64,000 nt of DNA. Source: an uncultured Bacteroidales bacterium (lineage in GTDB: Bacteria > Bacteroidota > Bacteroidia > Bacteroidales > P3). Position 1 is the first letter of the stretch. Each line of letters starts with the position of its first letter. A model generated the notes under the pieces. It was not told where the DNA came from. It saw only the letters and a program-made list of their open reading frames with translations, and did not search any database. Both the position numbers and the translations under genes were made by a program. The DNA is taken from the NCBI GenBank assembly GCA_900317285.1, contig ONGA01000002.1:1-64000 (forward strand), written 5' to 3'. Positions 23,825 to 32,994 of the stretch are shown piece after piece.

Positions 23825-24847
23825 ATGAACAACGTTTTTGTATATATTGAGATTGAAGGCACCGAAGTGCGCGAAGTCTCGCAGGAACTTCTCACCAAGG
23901 GCCGCAAGCTGGCGAATGAACTGGGCGTGGAGCTGCACGCCGTCGCCATCGGCACCGGCATCAAGGGCAAAATCGAGGAGCAGGTGCTGCCTTACGGCAT
24001 CGACAAGCTCTTCGTCTTCGATGCCCCCGAGCTCTTCCCCTACACCTCGGCTCCCCACACCGACATCGTGGTGAACCTCTTCAAGGAGGAGCAGCCGCAG
24101 ATCTGCCTGATGGGCGCCACGGTCATCGGCCGCGACCTCGGTCCGCGCGTCTCGTCGAGCCTCACCAGTGGCCTCACCGCCGACTGCACGCAGCTCGAAA
24201 TCGGCCCCTACGAGGACAAGAAGAGCGGCAAGACCTATGAGAACCTGCTCTACCAGATCCGTCCCGCTTTCGGCGGCAACATCGTGGCCACCATCGTCAA
24301 CCCCGACCACCGTCCCCAGATGGCGACCGTGCGCAGCGGCGTCATGCAAAAGGCTGTCTACGAAGGCGCTTGCAAGAAAGAGGTCGTCTATCCAGAGGTG
24401 AGCAAGTACGTCAGCAAGGAAGCTTTCGTGGTGAAAGTGCTCGACCACCATGTGGAGGCCGCCAAGCACAACCTCAAGGGCTCCCCCATCGTCGTCTCCG
24501 GCGGCTATGGCGTGGGCAGCAAAGAGGGCTTCGACATGCTCTTCGAGCTCGCCAAGGTGCTCCACGGCGAGGTGGGTGGCAGCCGCGCTGCCGTCGACGC
24601 CGGCTGGATCGACAACGACCGCCAGATTGGCCAGACGGGCGTCACCGTGCACCCCAAGGTGTACATCGCCTGCGGCATCAGCGGCCAGATTCAGCACATC
24701 GCCGGCATGCAGGATTCGGGCATCATCATCAGCATCAACAGCGATCCCGACGCCCCCATCAACAAAATTGCCGACTATGTCATCACCGGCACGGTCGAGG
24801 AAGTGGTACCGAAACTCATCAAGTATTACAAACAAAACAGCAAATAA
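23825..24847 (+). CDS. etfA: Electron transfer flavoprotein subunit alpha
   Basis: The 340-residue product has an N-terminal alpha/beta domain (about 1-190) and the C-terminal FAD-binding domain. In the latter, GGYGVGSKEGFD, GGSRAAVDAGWI, QIGQTGVTVHPKVYIACGISGQIQH and INSDPDAPI appear in the conserved order. EtfA holds the FAD that passes electrons on. The gene ends 2 bp before the acyl-CoA dehydrogenase, so these two are tightly linked. Confidence 0.95.
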   Translation: MNNVFVYIEIEGTEVREVSQELLTKGRKLANELGVELHAVAIGTGIKGKIEEQVLPYGIDKLFVFDAPELFPYTSAPHTDIVVNLFKEEQPQICLMGATVIGRDLGPRVSSSLTSGLTADCTQLEIGPYEDKKSGKTYENLLYQIRPAFGGNIVATIVNPDHRPQMATVRSGVMQKAVYEGACKKEVVYPEVSKYVSKEAFVVKVLDHHVEAAKHNLKGSPIVVSGGYGVGSKEGFDMLFELAKVLHGEVGGSRAAVDAGWIDNDRQIGQTGVTVHPKVYIACGISGQIQHIAGMQDSGIIISINSDPDAPINKIADYVITGTVEEVVPKLIKYYKQNSK

Positions 24848-24849
24848 TT

Positions 24850-26553
24850 ATGGCAAACTACTATAGCGATCATCCCGAGATTGCATTTCATTTGGAGCAT
24901 CCGCAAATGAAGCGGTTGGTCGAGCTTCGCGAAAAGAATTACGAGGACGCCCAGAAGGGCATCGACTACGCCCCCGTGGACTTCGAGGATGCGATGGAGA
25001 ACTACCGCCGCGTGCTCGAAATCACCGGCGACGTCGCCGCCAACACCCTCGCCGTCAACTCCGAGAGCGTCGACCTCGAAGGTCCGCACCTGGAGAACAA
25101 CCGCATGGTGTATGCCTCCAAGACCGTCGAGAACCTGCAGCAGACCCGCCTCGCGGGCCTCTACGGCGTCTCCATGCCGCGCCGCTACGGCGGACTCAAC
25201 CTGCCCAACGTCGTCTTCTCCATGGCCAGCGAGCTCGTGGCTGCCGCCGACGCCGGCTTCCAGAACATCTGGAGCCTGCAGAGCTGCATCGACACCCTCT
25301 ACGAGTTCGGCAGCGAGGAGCAGCGCCAGAAATACATCCCCCGCATCTGCGCCGGCGAGACCATGTCCATGGACCTCACCGAGCCCGACGCCGGTTCCGA
25401 CCTCCAGCGCGTCATGCTCAAGGCCACCTTCGACGAGAAAGAGAACTGCTGGCGCCTCAACGGTGTGAAGCGCTTCATCACCAACGGCGACTCCGACATC
25501 CACCTCGTCCTCGCCCGCTCCGAGGAAGGCACCAAGGACGGCCGCGGCCTCTCCATGTTCATCTACGACAAGCGCAACGGCGGCGTCGACGTGCGCCACA
25601 TCGAGCACAAACTCGGCATCCACGGCAGCCCTACCTGCGAGCTCACCTACAAGAACGCCAAGGCCGAACTCTGCGGCGACCGCAAGATGGGCCTCATCAA
25701 ATACGTCATGGCCCTCATGAACGGCGCCCGCCTCGGCATCGCCGCCCAGAGCGTGGGTCTCAGCCAGGAAGCCTACAACGAAGGACTCGCCTACGCCCGC
25801 GAGCGCGCCCAGTTCGGCGAGAAAATCATCCACTTCCCCGCCGTCTACGACATGCTCTCACGCATGAAAGCCAAACTCGACGCCGGACGCAGCCTCCTCT
25901 ACCAGACCGCCCGCTACGTCGACCTCTACAAATGCCTCGAAGACATCGCCCGCGACCGCAAGCTCACACCCGAAGAGCGCACCGAGATGAAGACCTACAA
26001 CCGTCTCGCCGACGCCTTCACCCCCATCGCCAAGGGCATGAACTCCGAATACGCCAACCAGAACGCCTACGACGCCATCTCCATCCACGGCGGCTCGGGC
26101 TTCATCATGGAATACAAATGCCAGCGCCTCTACCGCGACGCTCGCATCTTCTCCATCTACGAAGGCACCACACAGCTCCAGGTCGTCGCCGCCGTGCGCT
26201 ACATCACCAACGGCACCTACCTCCAGGTCATGCGCGACATGTTCGCCAAGACCCCCGACTGCGAGCTCAAAAACCGCGTGGCACCGCTCATCGACCTCTA
26301 CGAGAAAGCCGTCGCCTACGTCAACGACGCCAACAACCAGGAAGTCCACGACTTCCTCGCGCGCCGCCTCTACGACATGACCTGCGAAATCATCATGTCG
26401 CTCCTCATCATCGACGACGCCCACCGCGCCCCCGAACTCTTCGAGAAGAGCGCCAACGTCTACGTCCGCATGACCGAGGAAGACGTCTGCGCCAAGAGCT
26501 ACTACGTGATGCACTTCACCGAGGCCGACCTGCCCAGCTTCCGCGCCGAGTAA
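24850..26553 (+). CDS. Acyl-CoA dehydrogenase, long form with C-terminal extension
   Basis: The 567-residue flavoenzyme begins MANYYSDHPEIAFHLEHPQ. It shows MDLTEPDAGSD (FAD and substrate binding), RFITNGDSDIHLVLAR and the YEGTTQLQVVAA segment that holds the catalytic Glu. After about residue 440 there is an extra helical domain, as in long bacterial acyl-CoA dehydrogenases. It lies 2 bp after etfA, so its electrons probably go to EtfAB. The substrate chain length cannot be read from the sequence. A much longer frame beginning at 24370 is etfA shadow. Confidence 0.92.
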   Translation: MANYYSDHPEIAFHLEHPQMKRLVELREKNYEDAQKGIDYAPVDFEDAMENYRRVLEITGDVAANTLAVNSESVDLEGPHLENNRMVYASKTVENLQQTRLAGLYGVSMPRRYGGLNLPNVVFSMASELVAAADAGFQNIWSLQSCIDTLYEFGSEEQRQKYIPRICAGETMSMDLTEPDAGSDLQRVMLKATFDEKENCWRLNGVKRFITNGDSDIHLVLARSEEGTKDGRGLSMFIYDKRNGGVDVRHIEHKLGIHGSPTCELTYKNAKAELCGDRKMGLIKYVMALMNGARLGIAAQSVGLSQEAYNEGLAYARERAQFGEKIIHFPAVYDMLSRMKAKLDAGRSLLYQTARYVDLYKCLEDIARDRKLTPEERTEMKTYNRLADAFTPIAKGMNSEYANQNAYDAISIHGGSGFIMEYKCQRLYRDARIFSIYEGTTQLQVVAAVRYITNGTYLQVMRDMFAKTPDCELKNRVAPLIDLYEKAVAYVNDANNQEVHDFLARRLYDMTCEIIMSLLIIDDAHRAPELFEKSANVYVRMTEEDVCAKSYYVMHFTEADLPSFRAE

Positions 26554-26575
26554 ATCGACCACACATACAACCCTT

Positions 26576-26614
26576 CGTCCGCGGCGTCCCTAACAGGACG
26601 CCGCGGACGCTTTT
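26576..26614 (+). terminator. Terminator of the etf-acyl-CoA dehydrogenase operon
   Basis: A perfect 14-bp GC-rich stem (cgtccgcggcgtcc, 26576-26589, with its complement at 26596-26609) has a 6-base loop and is followed by ctttta. Confidence 0.9.
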
Positions 26615-26627
26615 ACCCCCTCCACTG

Positions 26628-26733
26628 TCATAGGCAAATCATAGGTACGACATAGGAGAGACATACTATCATCCATAGACCTACCATAGAGTTACCATAG
26701 AGGTACCATAGACCTAGCATAGACCTACCGAAC
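26628..26733. repeat. Divergent relative of the dispersed repeat, copy B
   Basis: This stretch is made of cataggagag, cataggtacg and several catagacctac/catagagttac units. The cctatg/catagg half-sites and the gtcg end resemble the other copies, but the gatgcgtatat core is missing. It is therefore a distant relative at best. A minus-strand TACCTTTGC box (26793-26785) lies just beyond it, aimed at the element. Confidence 0.5.
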
Positions 26734-26810
26734 ATTTTTCGATTTTCTCATGGATTCCTCATCCCGTTTTGCACTTGCAAAGGTACGAAGATTTTTCTGT
26801 TCCATTTGCC

Positions 26811-26849
26811 CTTTAACTACTTTTAACTACCTTCAACTACATTAACTAC
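26811..26849 (+). repeat. Four tandem ttaactac units before the trkA promoter
   Basis: ctttaactac, ttttaactac and cttcaactac follow each other at an exact 10-bp period (26811-26840), then ttaactac at 26842-26849. A period of one helical turn directly in front of a promoter would suit a regulator site, but short tandem tracts of related kind occur elsewhere in the window without such context. Confidence 0.6.
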
Positions 26850-26861
26850 TGGAAAAAGTTG

Positions 26862-26870
26862 TACTTTTGC
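26862..26870 (+). promoter_or_regulatory. -7 box of the trkA operon
   Basis: TACTTTTGC matches the -7 consensus and lies 36 bases before the trkA ATG. No TTTG is seen at the -33 position, where the ttaactac repeats lie instead, so an activator may be needed. Confidence 0.65.
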
Positions 26871-26905
26871 ATTTCAAAATTTTCGAAACCAACAATAAAA
26901 CAATA

Positions 26906-28246
26906 ATGAATATCATCATTGCAGGCGACGGCGAAGTGGGCGTCCACCTCGCAAAATCACTCTCCGAACTGGACCACAACATCACCGTGGTCGACCCGCA
27001 TTCCGAGCTCCTCAAGCGCCTCGAAAGCGAGAGCGACCTCCTCACCATCACCGGCGACAGCACCTCGCCGCAGGTGCTCATCGACGCCAATGTCGCCGAC
27101 TGCGACCTCTTCCTCTCCGTGCTCCACGAAGAAAGCATCAACCTCGTCACCTGCATCCTCGCCAAAAAACTCAAAGCCAAGAAAACCGTCGCCCGCATCA
27201 CCAACGCCGAACTCCTCACACCCAAGCACCGCGAGATGTTCCGCGACCTCGGCGTCGACGAACTCGTGTGCCCCGAACGCATCGCCGCCAAGGAAATCAC
27301 CAACCTTCTCAACAACAGCGTCGCCACCGAATTCTTCGACTTCAGCGGCGGCCTGCTCGCCATGTACGTCATACGCCTCGACGCCGACTCACCCGTCATC
27401 GGCCACGATGTCAAGGAACTCACCCAGACCTACCCCGAACTCCAGGTGCGCGTCGTGGCGCTCCTCCGCAACGGCGACACCCTCATACCCCACAGCGACA
27501 CCGTCTTCCGCAGCGGTGACCTCGCCTACATCATCGGCCGTGCCAACCAGCTCGACGGCATCAACCGCGCCGTGGGCAAACACTCCGTCAGCATCCGCAA
27601 CACCATGATTGCCGGCGGTGGCCGCATCGGCCGCTATGCTGCCATGACCCTCCAGGACAAGATGCGCATCACCCTCATCGAGGAAGACCGCCAACGTGCC
27701 GAGGAGCTCTCCGCACTGCTCGACGACACCCTCATCATCCACGGCGACGCCACCGACATCGAACTGCTCAAGGAGGAAGGACTCCTGAATGCCGACGCCT
27801 TCATCGGCGTCACCGACTCGTCAGAGACCAACGTCCTCACCTGCCTCCATGCCAAGCGCCTCGGCGTCAAGCGCACCATCGCACTCGTCGAGAACACCGG
27901 ATTCATCGACATCTCGCAGGACATCGGCATCGACACCATCATCAACAAGAAACTCATCACCGCCAGCTACATCGCCCGCTTCATCGTCAAGGGCGACGCC
28001 GTCAGCTCCAAGTGGCTCTCCGGCACCAACGCCGAAGTCATCGAGCTCATGGTGGGCAAATGGTCCCCCGCCACGCGCAAGCCCATCGGCAAACTCGACA
28101 TCCCCGAAGGCGCCACCATCGGCGGCGTCATCCGCGGCCGCGAGACCATCCTCCCCAACCGCGAGCTGCAGCTCAAGCAGGGCGACAAGGTGGTACTCTT
28201 CACCCTCCCGAAAGCAATGGCGGCAATGGCAAAACTCTTCGACTAG
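26906..28246 (+). CDS. trkA: Trk potassium uptake regulatory protein TrkA
   Basis: The 446-residue protein has two RCK units. The first NAD-binding motif is IIAGDGEVGVHLA at the start, and the second is IAGGGRIGRYAA near 233. Each is followed by a TrkA-C domain (about 143-225 and 370-446). It is the cytoplasmic gating ring of the Trk potassium channel. The ATG at 26906 begins the Rossmann fold directly. An upstream TTG lies within the -7 box and is excluded. The first trkH begins 3 bp after the stop. Confidence 0.95.
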   Translation: MNIIIAGDGEVGVHLAKSLSELDHNITVVDPHSELLKRLESESDLLTITGDSTSPQVLIDANVADCDLFLSVLHEESINLVTCILAKKLKAKKTVARITNAELLTPKHREMFRDLGVDELVCPERIAAKEITNLLNNSVATEFFDFSGGLLAMYVIRLDADSPVIGHDVKELTQTYPELQVRVVALLRNGDTLIPHSDTVFRSGDLAYIIGRANQLDGINRAVGKHSVSIRNTMIAGGGRIGRYAAMTLQDKMRITLIEEDRQRAEELSALLDDTLIIHGDATDIELLKEEGLLNADAFIGVTDSSETNVLTCLHAKRLGVKRTIALVENTGFIDISQDIGIDTIINKKLITASYIARFIVKGDAVSSKWLSGTNAEVIELMVGKWSPATRKPIGKLDIPEGATIGGVIRGRETILPNRELQLKQGDKVVLFTLPKAMAAMAKLFD

Positions 28247-28249
28247 GCA

Positions 28250-29713
28250 ATGAAGCGTCTCAACTACCGGCTGGTGGCCCGCTTGACAGGCATGCTGATG
28301 CTCATCATGGCATCATCGGTGGTACTGCCCATCGCCGTCTCGCTCCACTATGGCGACGGCGCACAGTACGGCCTCGCCATCGCCGGAGTCGTCATGGCTG
28401 CCGCAGGACTGCTCCTGCGCAACATCGTCGGCCGCAACGCCTCCTACGAGCTCCACGCACGCGAAAGCTTCTGGATCACCTCCATCGTGTGGCTCGCCGT
28501 TCCCCTCTGCGGCGCCCTCCCCTACCTCTTCACCGGCGTCCTCGACCGCTTCACCGACGCCGCCTTCGAGTCCGTTTCGGGATTCACCACCACGGGCTCC
28601 TCCGTCATCCTCAACCCCGCAGCCATCCCGCAGGGCATACTCCTCTGGCGCGCCATCACCCAGTGGATTGGCGGCCTCGGCCTCATCCTCTTCGTCATCG
28701 CCATCCTCAAGCGCCTCAACCGCGGCACCATGCAGCTCTATGCCGCCGAGTTCTCCGGCACCCAGCAGCGCAAGCTCCACCCCCACATCGCCAAGAGCGT
28801 CAGCCGCATGTGGCGCATCTACTCCTTCCTGACCCTCCTGCTCGTCGCCCTCCTCGTCCTCGCCGGCAACGGCATCCTCGACTCACTCTGCCTCGCGCTC
28901 AGCACCGTCTCCACAGGCGGATTCATGACCACACAGGGCGGCATGAGCGGCTACTCCAACGCCACCCTTGCCATCCTCACCCTCTTCATGTTCCTTAGCG
29001 GCATCAACGTCGCCCTGCTCTACAACTTCTTCACCCTCAAGTGGCGCCAGTTCAAGACCAACCACGAGTTCCTCCTCTACACCCTCCTCTTCATCCTCGC
29101 GGCGCTCTCCTGCTTCGTGGCTTTCAGCATTGCAAACAGCGGATTTTCATTCTCCAACCTCCAATTCTCACTTTTCCACATCGCCTCCACCGTCTCCACC
29201 TGCGGTTTCTACACCACCCCGCCGGCTGTCTGGCCCTTCTGGACTTCCGTCGTCACCTTCATGCTCATTCTCAGCGGCGCCTCGGCAGGCTCCACGGGCG
29301 GCGGCATCAAGCTCCGTCGGCTCATGACGCTCTTCCTCTACCTCCGCAACTACCTCACCCGCATGGTGCACCCCAACGTGGTCTTCTCCGTCAAAATCGA
29401 CCACCAGGTAGTCCCCGGCGACTACGTCAACAAAATCTTCGGCTTCGTCTTCCTCTACATCTGCTTCATCATCGGCGGCGCCTTCATGCTCACGCTCTGT
29501 GGATGCGGCATCGCCGACGCTTTCTGCATGGCGGCGACCAACATCTCCAACCTGGGTCCCTCGCCACTCATCAACAGCCTGGGCGCAAGCCTCGACTACT
29601 CCCTGTTGCCCGCCCTCGCCAAGTGGACACTCATGATTCTTATGCTCGCAGGACGCCTCGAGATTTTCGCCCTGCTCGCCATGGTCTCACCCGCTTATTG
29701 GAAAAGGAGGTAA
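28250..29713 (+). CDS. trkH: Potassium uptake protein TrkH, first copy
   Basis: The 487-residue membrane protein has about ten hydrophobic segments and four pore loops, each with the filter Gly: SGFTTTGSSV, STVSTGGFMT, STVSTCGFYT and TNISNLGPSP. It is the pore subunit that works with TrkA. The gene starts 3 bp after trkA and ends 4 bp before a second trkH, so all three genes form one unit. It ends in a short basic tail (WKRR). Confidence 0.94.
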   Translation: MKRLNYRLVARLTGMLMLIMASSVVLPIAVSLHYGDGAQYGLAIAGVVMAAAGLLLRNIVGRNASYELHARESFWITSIVWLAVPLCGALPYLFTGVLDRFTDAAFESVSGFTTTGSSVILNPAAIPQGILLWRAITQWIGGLGLILFVIAILKRLNRGTMQLYAAEFSGTQQRKLHPHIAKSVSRMWRIYSFLTLLLVALLVLAGNGILDSLCLALSTVSTGGFMTTQGGMSGYSNATLAILTLFMFLSGINVALLYNFFTLKWRQFKTNHEFLLYTLLFILAALSCFVAFSIANSGFSFSNLQFSLFHIASTVSTCGFYTTPPAVWPFWTSVVTFMLILSGASAGSTGGGIKLRRLMTLFLYLRNYLTRMVHPNVVFSVKIDHQVVPGDYVNKIFGFVFLYICFIIGGAFMLTLCGCGIADAFCMAATNISNLGPSPLINSLGASLDYSLLPALAKWTLMILMLAGRLEIFALLAMVSPAYWKRR

Positions 29714-29717
29714 TCCC

Positions 29718-31175
29718 ATGAAGAAAAGCGACTGGAAAGCTCTCCTACGGTTCCTGGGAATCTTGCTGATGGCGGAAGGCGGACTCATGGCGCTGTGCCT
29801 CATTCCCGCCCTGCATTTCGCCGACGGCACCGCCATCCCCATGGCGGCAAGCGCCGCCTTCACCCTCGCCGTGGGCACCCTCCTCTGGTTACGCCACAGC
29901 CGCAACCGGCAGATTGAAGACAAGCGCATGTCCTACATCCTCGTGGTCACCTTCTGGCTCGCGCTCTCATTTTTCGCCACGCTGCCCTTCCTCGCCACAG
30001 GTTCTATCTCCTCGTTCTCCGCCGCCTGGTTCGAAGCCGTGTCGGGAGTCACCTCCTGCGGCGCCACCGTCGTCCCACATGTGCGATTGCTGCCGGCATC
30101 GGTGCTCCTGTGGCGTTCCATGACGCAATGGTTCGGCGGCTTCGGCATCGTGTTGTTGGTCCTCGCCCTGTCGCCGCGACTGGGCATCAACAAGTACGCC
30201 CTCTACACCGCCGAAGCGTCGGGAGCCGACAATAGCGGCCACGCCTCCGTCCGCACCGTCGTCACCGTCCGACGCACCCTCGCCGTCTACCTCGTCCTCA
30301 CCTTGGCGTTCATCCTGCTTCTCTGGATCAGCGGCATGCATATCTGGGACGCAGTCAACCTCACCTTCACCAACATCTCCTCCGGCGGCTTCTCCGTCAA
30401 CAGCGACAGTATCGCCTCTGTCACCCACGCGCAGCAGTACATCCTTGCTGGTGCCATGTTCCTCAGCGGCGTCAACTTCACCCTGCTTTACCTCTTCTTC
30501 ACGCTGAAATGGAGACAGATAGGACACAAACTGGATCAGTTCCGCTTCTACATCATCCTCTGCATCGCCTCCATTGCCTTTGTCGCCACGGCTCTCCACT
30601 GGCATTCCGGACTCGCCTGGTCCGATGCCATCCGCAACGGTACCGTACAGACCGTCAGCGCCTTGACCACCACAGGCAGCGTCGTGGCCGACTACACCCT
30701 GTGGTGGACGCCCGTCACTTTCCTCCTCCTCATGCTCGCCATCTGTGGCGGTATGGCCGGTTCCACCTCCGGCGGCATCAAAGCCATGCGCATGCTCATC
30801 CTCCTGCGCAACGCACGCGGCATCATGCGCAACCGCCTACACCCCAATGCCGTCTCTCCCGTGCGCCTCAATGGCAAACCCGTCAGCAGCCACATCCGCG
30901 GCAACGTGATGGTCATCTTCATGGTCTTCGGCTTCAGCCTAATGCTGGGGGTCATGGGTCTCATGCTTTGCAGCGTCAACCCCACCGAAGCCATCGGCGC
31001 CTCCGTGGGATGCCTCACAGGCTATGGTCCCGGACTGGATGCCTCGGGCGGCTTCGGCTCCTACGCCCATTTCTCCGCTCCCGCCCAATGGCTCTGCACC
31101 CTGCTCATGATTCTCGGCCGATTGGAGTGCATGACCGTCATCGTGCTCTTCCTCCCCCGCTTCTGGCATAAATAG
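29718..31175 (+). CDS. Potassium uptake protein TrkH, second copy
   Basis: The 485-residue paralogue has the same topology, with pore loops SGVTSCGATV, TNISSGGFSV, SALTTTGSVV and LTGYGPG. The filter glycines are kept, but the flanking residues differ from the first copy, so this is an old duplication and not an assembly artefact. A single TrkA upstream may serve both pores. The two could differ in affinity or ion preference, or form mixed dimers, which the sequence cannot decide. Confidence 0.93.
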   Translation: MKKSDWKALLRFLGILLMAEGGLMALCLIPALHFADGTAIPMAASAAFTLAVGTLLWLRHSRNRQIEDKRMSYILVVTFWLALSFFATLPFLATGSISSFSAAWFEAVSGVTSCGATVVPHVRLLPASVLLWRSMTQWFGGFGIVLLVLALSPRLGINKYALYTAEASGADNSGHASVRTVVTVRRTLAVYLVLTLAFILLLWISGMHIWDAVNLTFTNISSGGFSVNSDSIASVTHAQQYILAGAMFLSGVNFTLLYLFFTLKWRQIGHKLDQFRFYIILCIASIAFVATALHWHSGLAWSDAIRNGTVQTVSALTTTGSVVADYTLWWTPVTFLLLMLAICGGMAGSTSGGIKAMRMLILLRNARGIMRNRLHPNAVSPVRLNGKPVSSHIRGNVMVIFMVFGFSLMLGVMGLMLCSVNPTEAIGASVGCLTGYGPGLDASGGFGSYAHFSAPAQWLCTLLMILGRLECMTVIVLFLPRFWHK

Positions 31176-31177
31176 CA

Positions 31178-31211
31178 CGCCCCGGGTAATGCCCTCCGGG
31201 CGGATTTTTTT
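31178..31211 (+). terminator. Terminator of the trk operon
   Basis: cgccccgg (31178-31185) pairs with ccgggcg (31196-31202) with one bulged base, followed by a seven-T run at 31205-31211. Confidence 0.8.
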
Positions 31212-31285
31212 GCTCCCGGCACAATTTTTTTCCGCTCTCCGCGTTGTAATGTCGTTGTTATTTATATTAATGTCAGAAGCAACAC

Positions 31286-31996
31286 ATGGAAAACAACGAC
31301 AACAACACTGGAAAACAGCCCATTGTACACCTCGAGAACGTCTGCATCAACCACGAGAACGGTCCTCTGCTCAAGAACGTGAACCTCAACATTGAAGAGG
31401 GTGATTTCGTGTACCTTATCGGACGTAGCGGTGCAGGCAAGACCTCGCTGCTCCGCAGTCTCTACGCCGACCGCCCCATCGAGAGCGGCATCGCCTCCGT
31501 CTGCGGCACCGACATCATCAACATCAAACGTCGCCATATCCCGCAGCTGCGACGCAAAATAGGCATTATTTTCCAGAGCTTCCGCCTCCTCAACGACCGT
31601 AATGTCAGCGCCAACCTCGAATTCGTGCTCCGCGCCACAGGCTGGAAAAAGAAGAACGAAATCAACAGCCAGATCGAGAAGACGCTCAAAGCCGTGGGCA
31701 TCGCCGACAAAGCCAACATCATGCCCGAATGCCTCTCCGAAGGTGAGCAGCAGCGGCTCGGCATCGCCCGCGCATTGGCGAACAATCCTTCCCTCATCCT
31801 CGCCGACGAACCCACAGGCAACCTCGACCCCGTCACCTCGTCGGAAATCATGCAGCTGCTCGTGGACATCAACCGAGAGACCAAAACCACCATGCTCATT
31901 TCCACCCACGACTTCATGATGATTGACAAATTCCCCGCCAGGGTGGTGGTATGCGAGCAAGGCACGCTGGTGGACACCGAGCACACGGCACAATAA
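31286..31996 (+). CDS. ftsE: FtsE-like ABC transporter ATPase
   Basis: The 236-residue ATPase has Walker A GRSGAGKTS, a Q-loop in IIFQSFRLL, Walker B LILADEPTGNLD and the switch His in STHD. The overall pattern (NVCINHENGPLLKNVNL, then YADRPIESG) is that of FtsE, which with FtsX controls peptidoglycan hydrolysis at division. The ABC signature reads LSEGEQQR instead of the usual LSGGEQQR. FtsX is not adjacent. An assignment to another small lipoprotein or division ATPase remains possible. Confidence 0.8.
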   Translation: MENNDNNTGKQPIVHLENVCINHENGPLLKNVNLNIEEGDFVYLIGRSGAGKTSLLRSLYADRPIESGIASVCGTDIINIKRRHIPQLRRKIGIIFQSFRLLNDRNVSANLEFVLRATGWKKKNEINSQIEKTLKAVGIADKANIMPECLSEGEQQRLGIARALANNPSLILADEPTGNLDPVTSSEIMQLLVDINRETKTTMLISTHDFMMIDKFPARVVVCEQGTLVDTEHTAQ

Positions 31997-32052
31997 TTTG
32001 CAAGAACCGGCGTTATCAAAGTACTAATTTCGAAACGAAAACACCTAGAAAT

Positions 32053-32994
32053 ATGAAAAAAACCTTCAGCCTGATACTCCTCGCTCTGCTGCTCCTTAGC
32101 GGAACCGATTTATTTGCGCAAAGCAAAAAGAACTCCGGCGGAAAACGCAACAAGCAGACGCTCACCGCTATGGAAGGCCGCCAGAAAGTGCGCGAGTCGG
32201 ACTACGGGACCTTCGACAAGTTCACCTCTTTCAGCACCAAGGACAAAACCGTCTACTTCTGCCCGTTCGACTATACCAAGCTGCACGAAGTGACCAACGC
32301 CTCACATCCCGAATGGGGTGAGTTCCGTCCCGTGATCAACTACCTCCAGACCGTCAGCCGCGCCACCATGACCATGTGCGCCGTCTATGCCATCAACCCC
32401 GACATCACCGACCCCTCCGAGCGCAACTCGCTCCTCGAAAAAGCCAAAAACGAGGCCACTGCCTCCGTCAACGCCTTCAACGACTGGAAAGTGAAGCAGC
32501 AGATGCGCAACAAGACGCAGTACATGGTGGCAGAAGTCGACTACCGCTACTTCAAAGGTGCCAACTTCTACAACGAGCAGCGCAGCGAGGGCATCATCCC
32601 AGTGGGTCTGCTCCTCTATTTCGGCTCTCGCAAAGCAGAGCTCTTCATCTCCGACACCACCGGTCGCAAATTCCCCGATATCAAGTTCTTCCCCAACGAT
32701 GCAACCATTGTGGAATCGTGGAATCCCGTCCTCGACGAGGTGGCGAACTATCTCAAACGCAACGACCGCAAGAGCGTGATGCTCATCGGCTATGCCGACA
32801 ACCAGGGCACCGAAGCCTACGTGCAGGGCATCTCCCGCCAGCGCGCCATCGAAGTGAAGAAAGCCCTCCTCCTCAGAGGCATCGACGCCTCCCGCATCGA
32901 AGTGGAAGTCAAGGGTGATGCCGATCCGGTAGGCGACAACTCCACCTACGAAGGACGCATCGCCAACAACCGCGTCAGCATCAACGTGCAGTGA
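32053..32994 (+). CDS. OmpA-family exported protein
   Basis: The 313-residue protein has a signal peptide (1-22, ending LFAQS). The middle domain (about 45-205) is not recognised and contains SDYGTFDKFTSFSTKDK. The C-terminal OmpA-like peptidoglycan-binding domain (about 215-313) has GYADNQGTEAYVQGISRQRA. It should tie the outer membrane or periplasm to the cell wall. The start at 32053 is chosen for the signal peptide, because upstream frame overlaps ftsE. The next gene begins with GTG overlapping this stop. Confidence 0.85.
   Translation: MKKTFSLILLALLLLSGTDLFAQSKKNSGGKRNKQTLTAMEGRQKVRESDYGTFDKFTSFSTKDKTVYFCPFDYTKLHEVTNASHPEWGEFRPVINYLQTVSRATMTMCAVYAINPDITDPSERNSLLEKAKNEATASVNAFNDWKVKQQMRNKTQYMVAEVDYRYFKGANFYNEQRSEGIIPVGLLLYFGSRKAELFISDTTGRKFPDIKFFPNDATIVESWNPVLDEVANYLKRNDRKSVMLIGYADNQGTEAYVQGISRQRAIEVKKALLLRGIDASRIEVEVKGDADPVGDNSTYEGRIANNRVSINVQ

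Noticed and set aside
28250-31175. Assembly duplication of trkH
   Set aside because: The two copies differ throughout, including the pore loops, so they are true paralogues.
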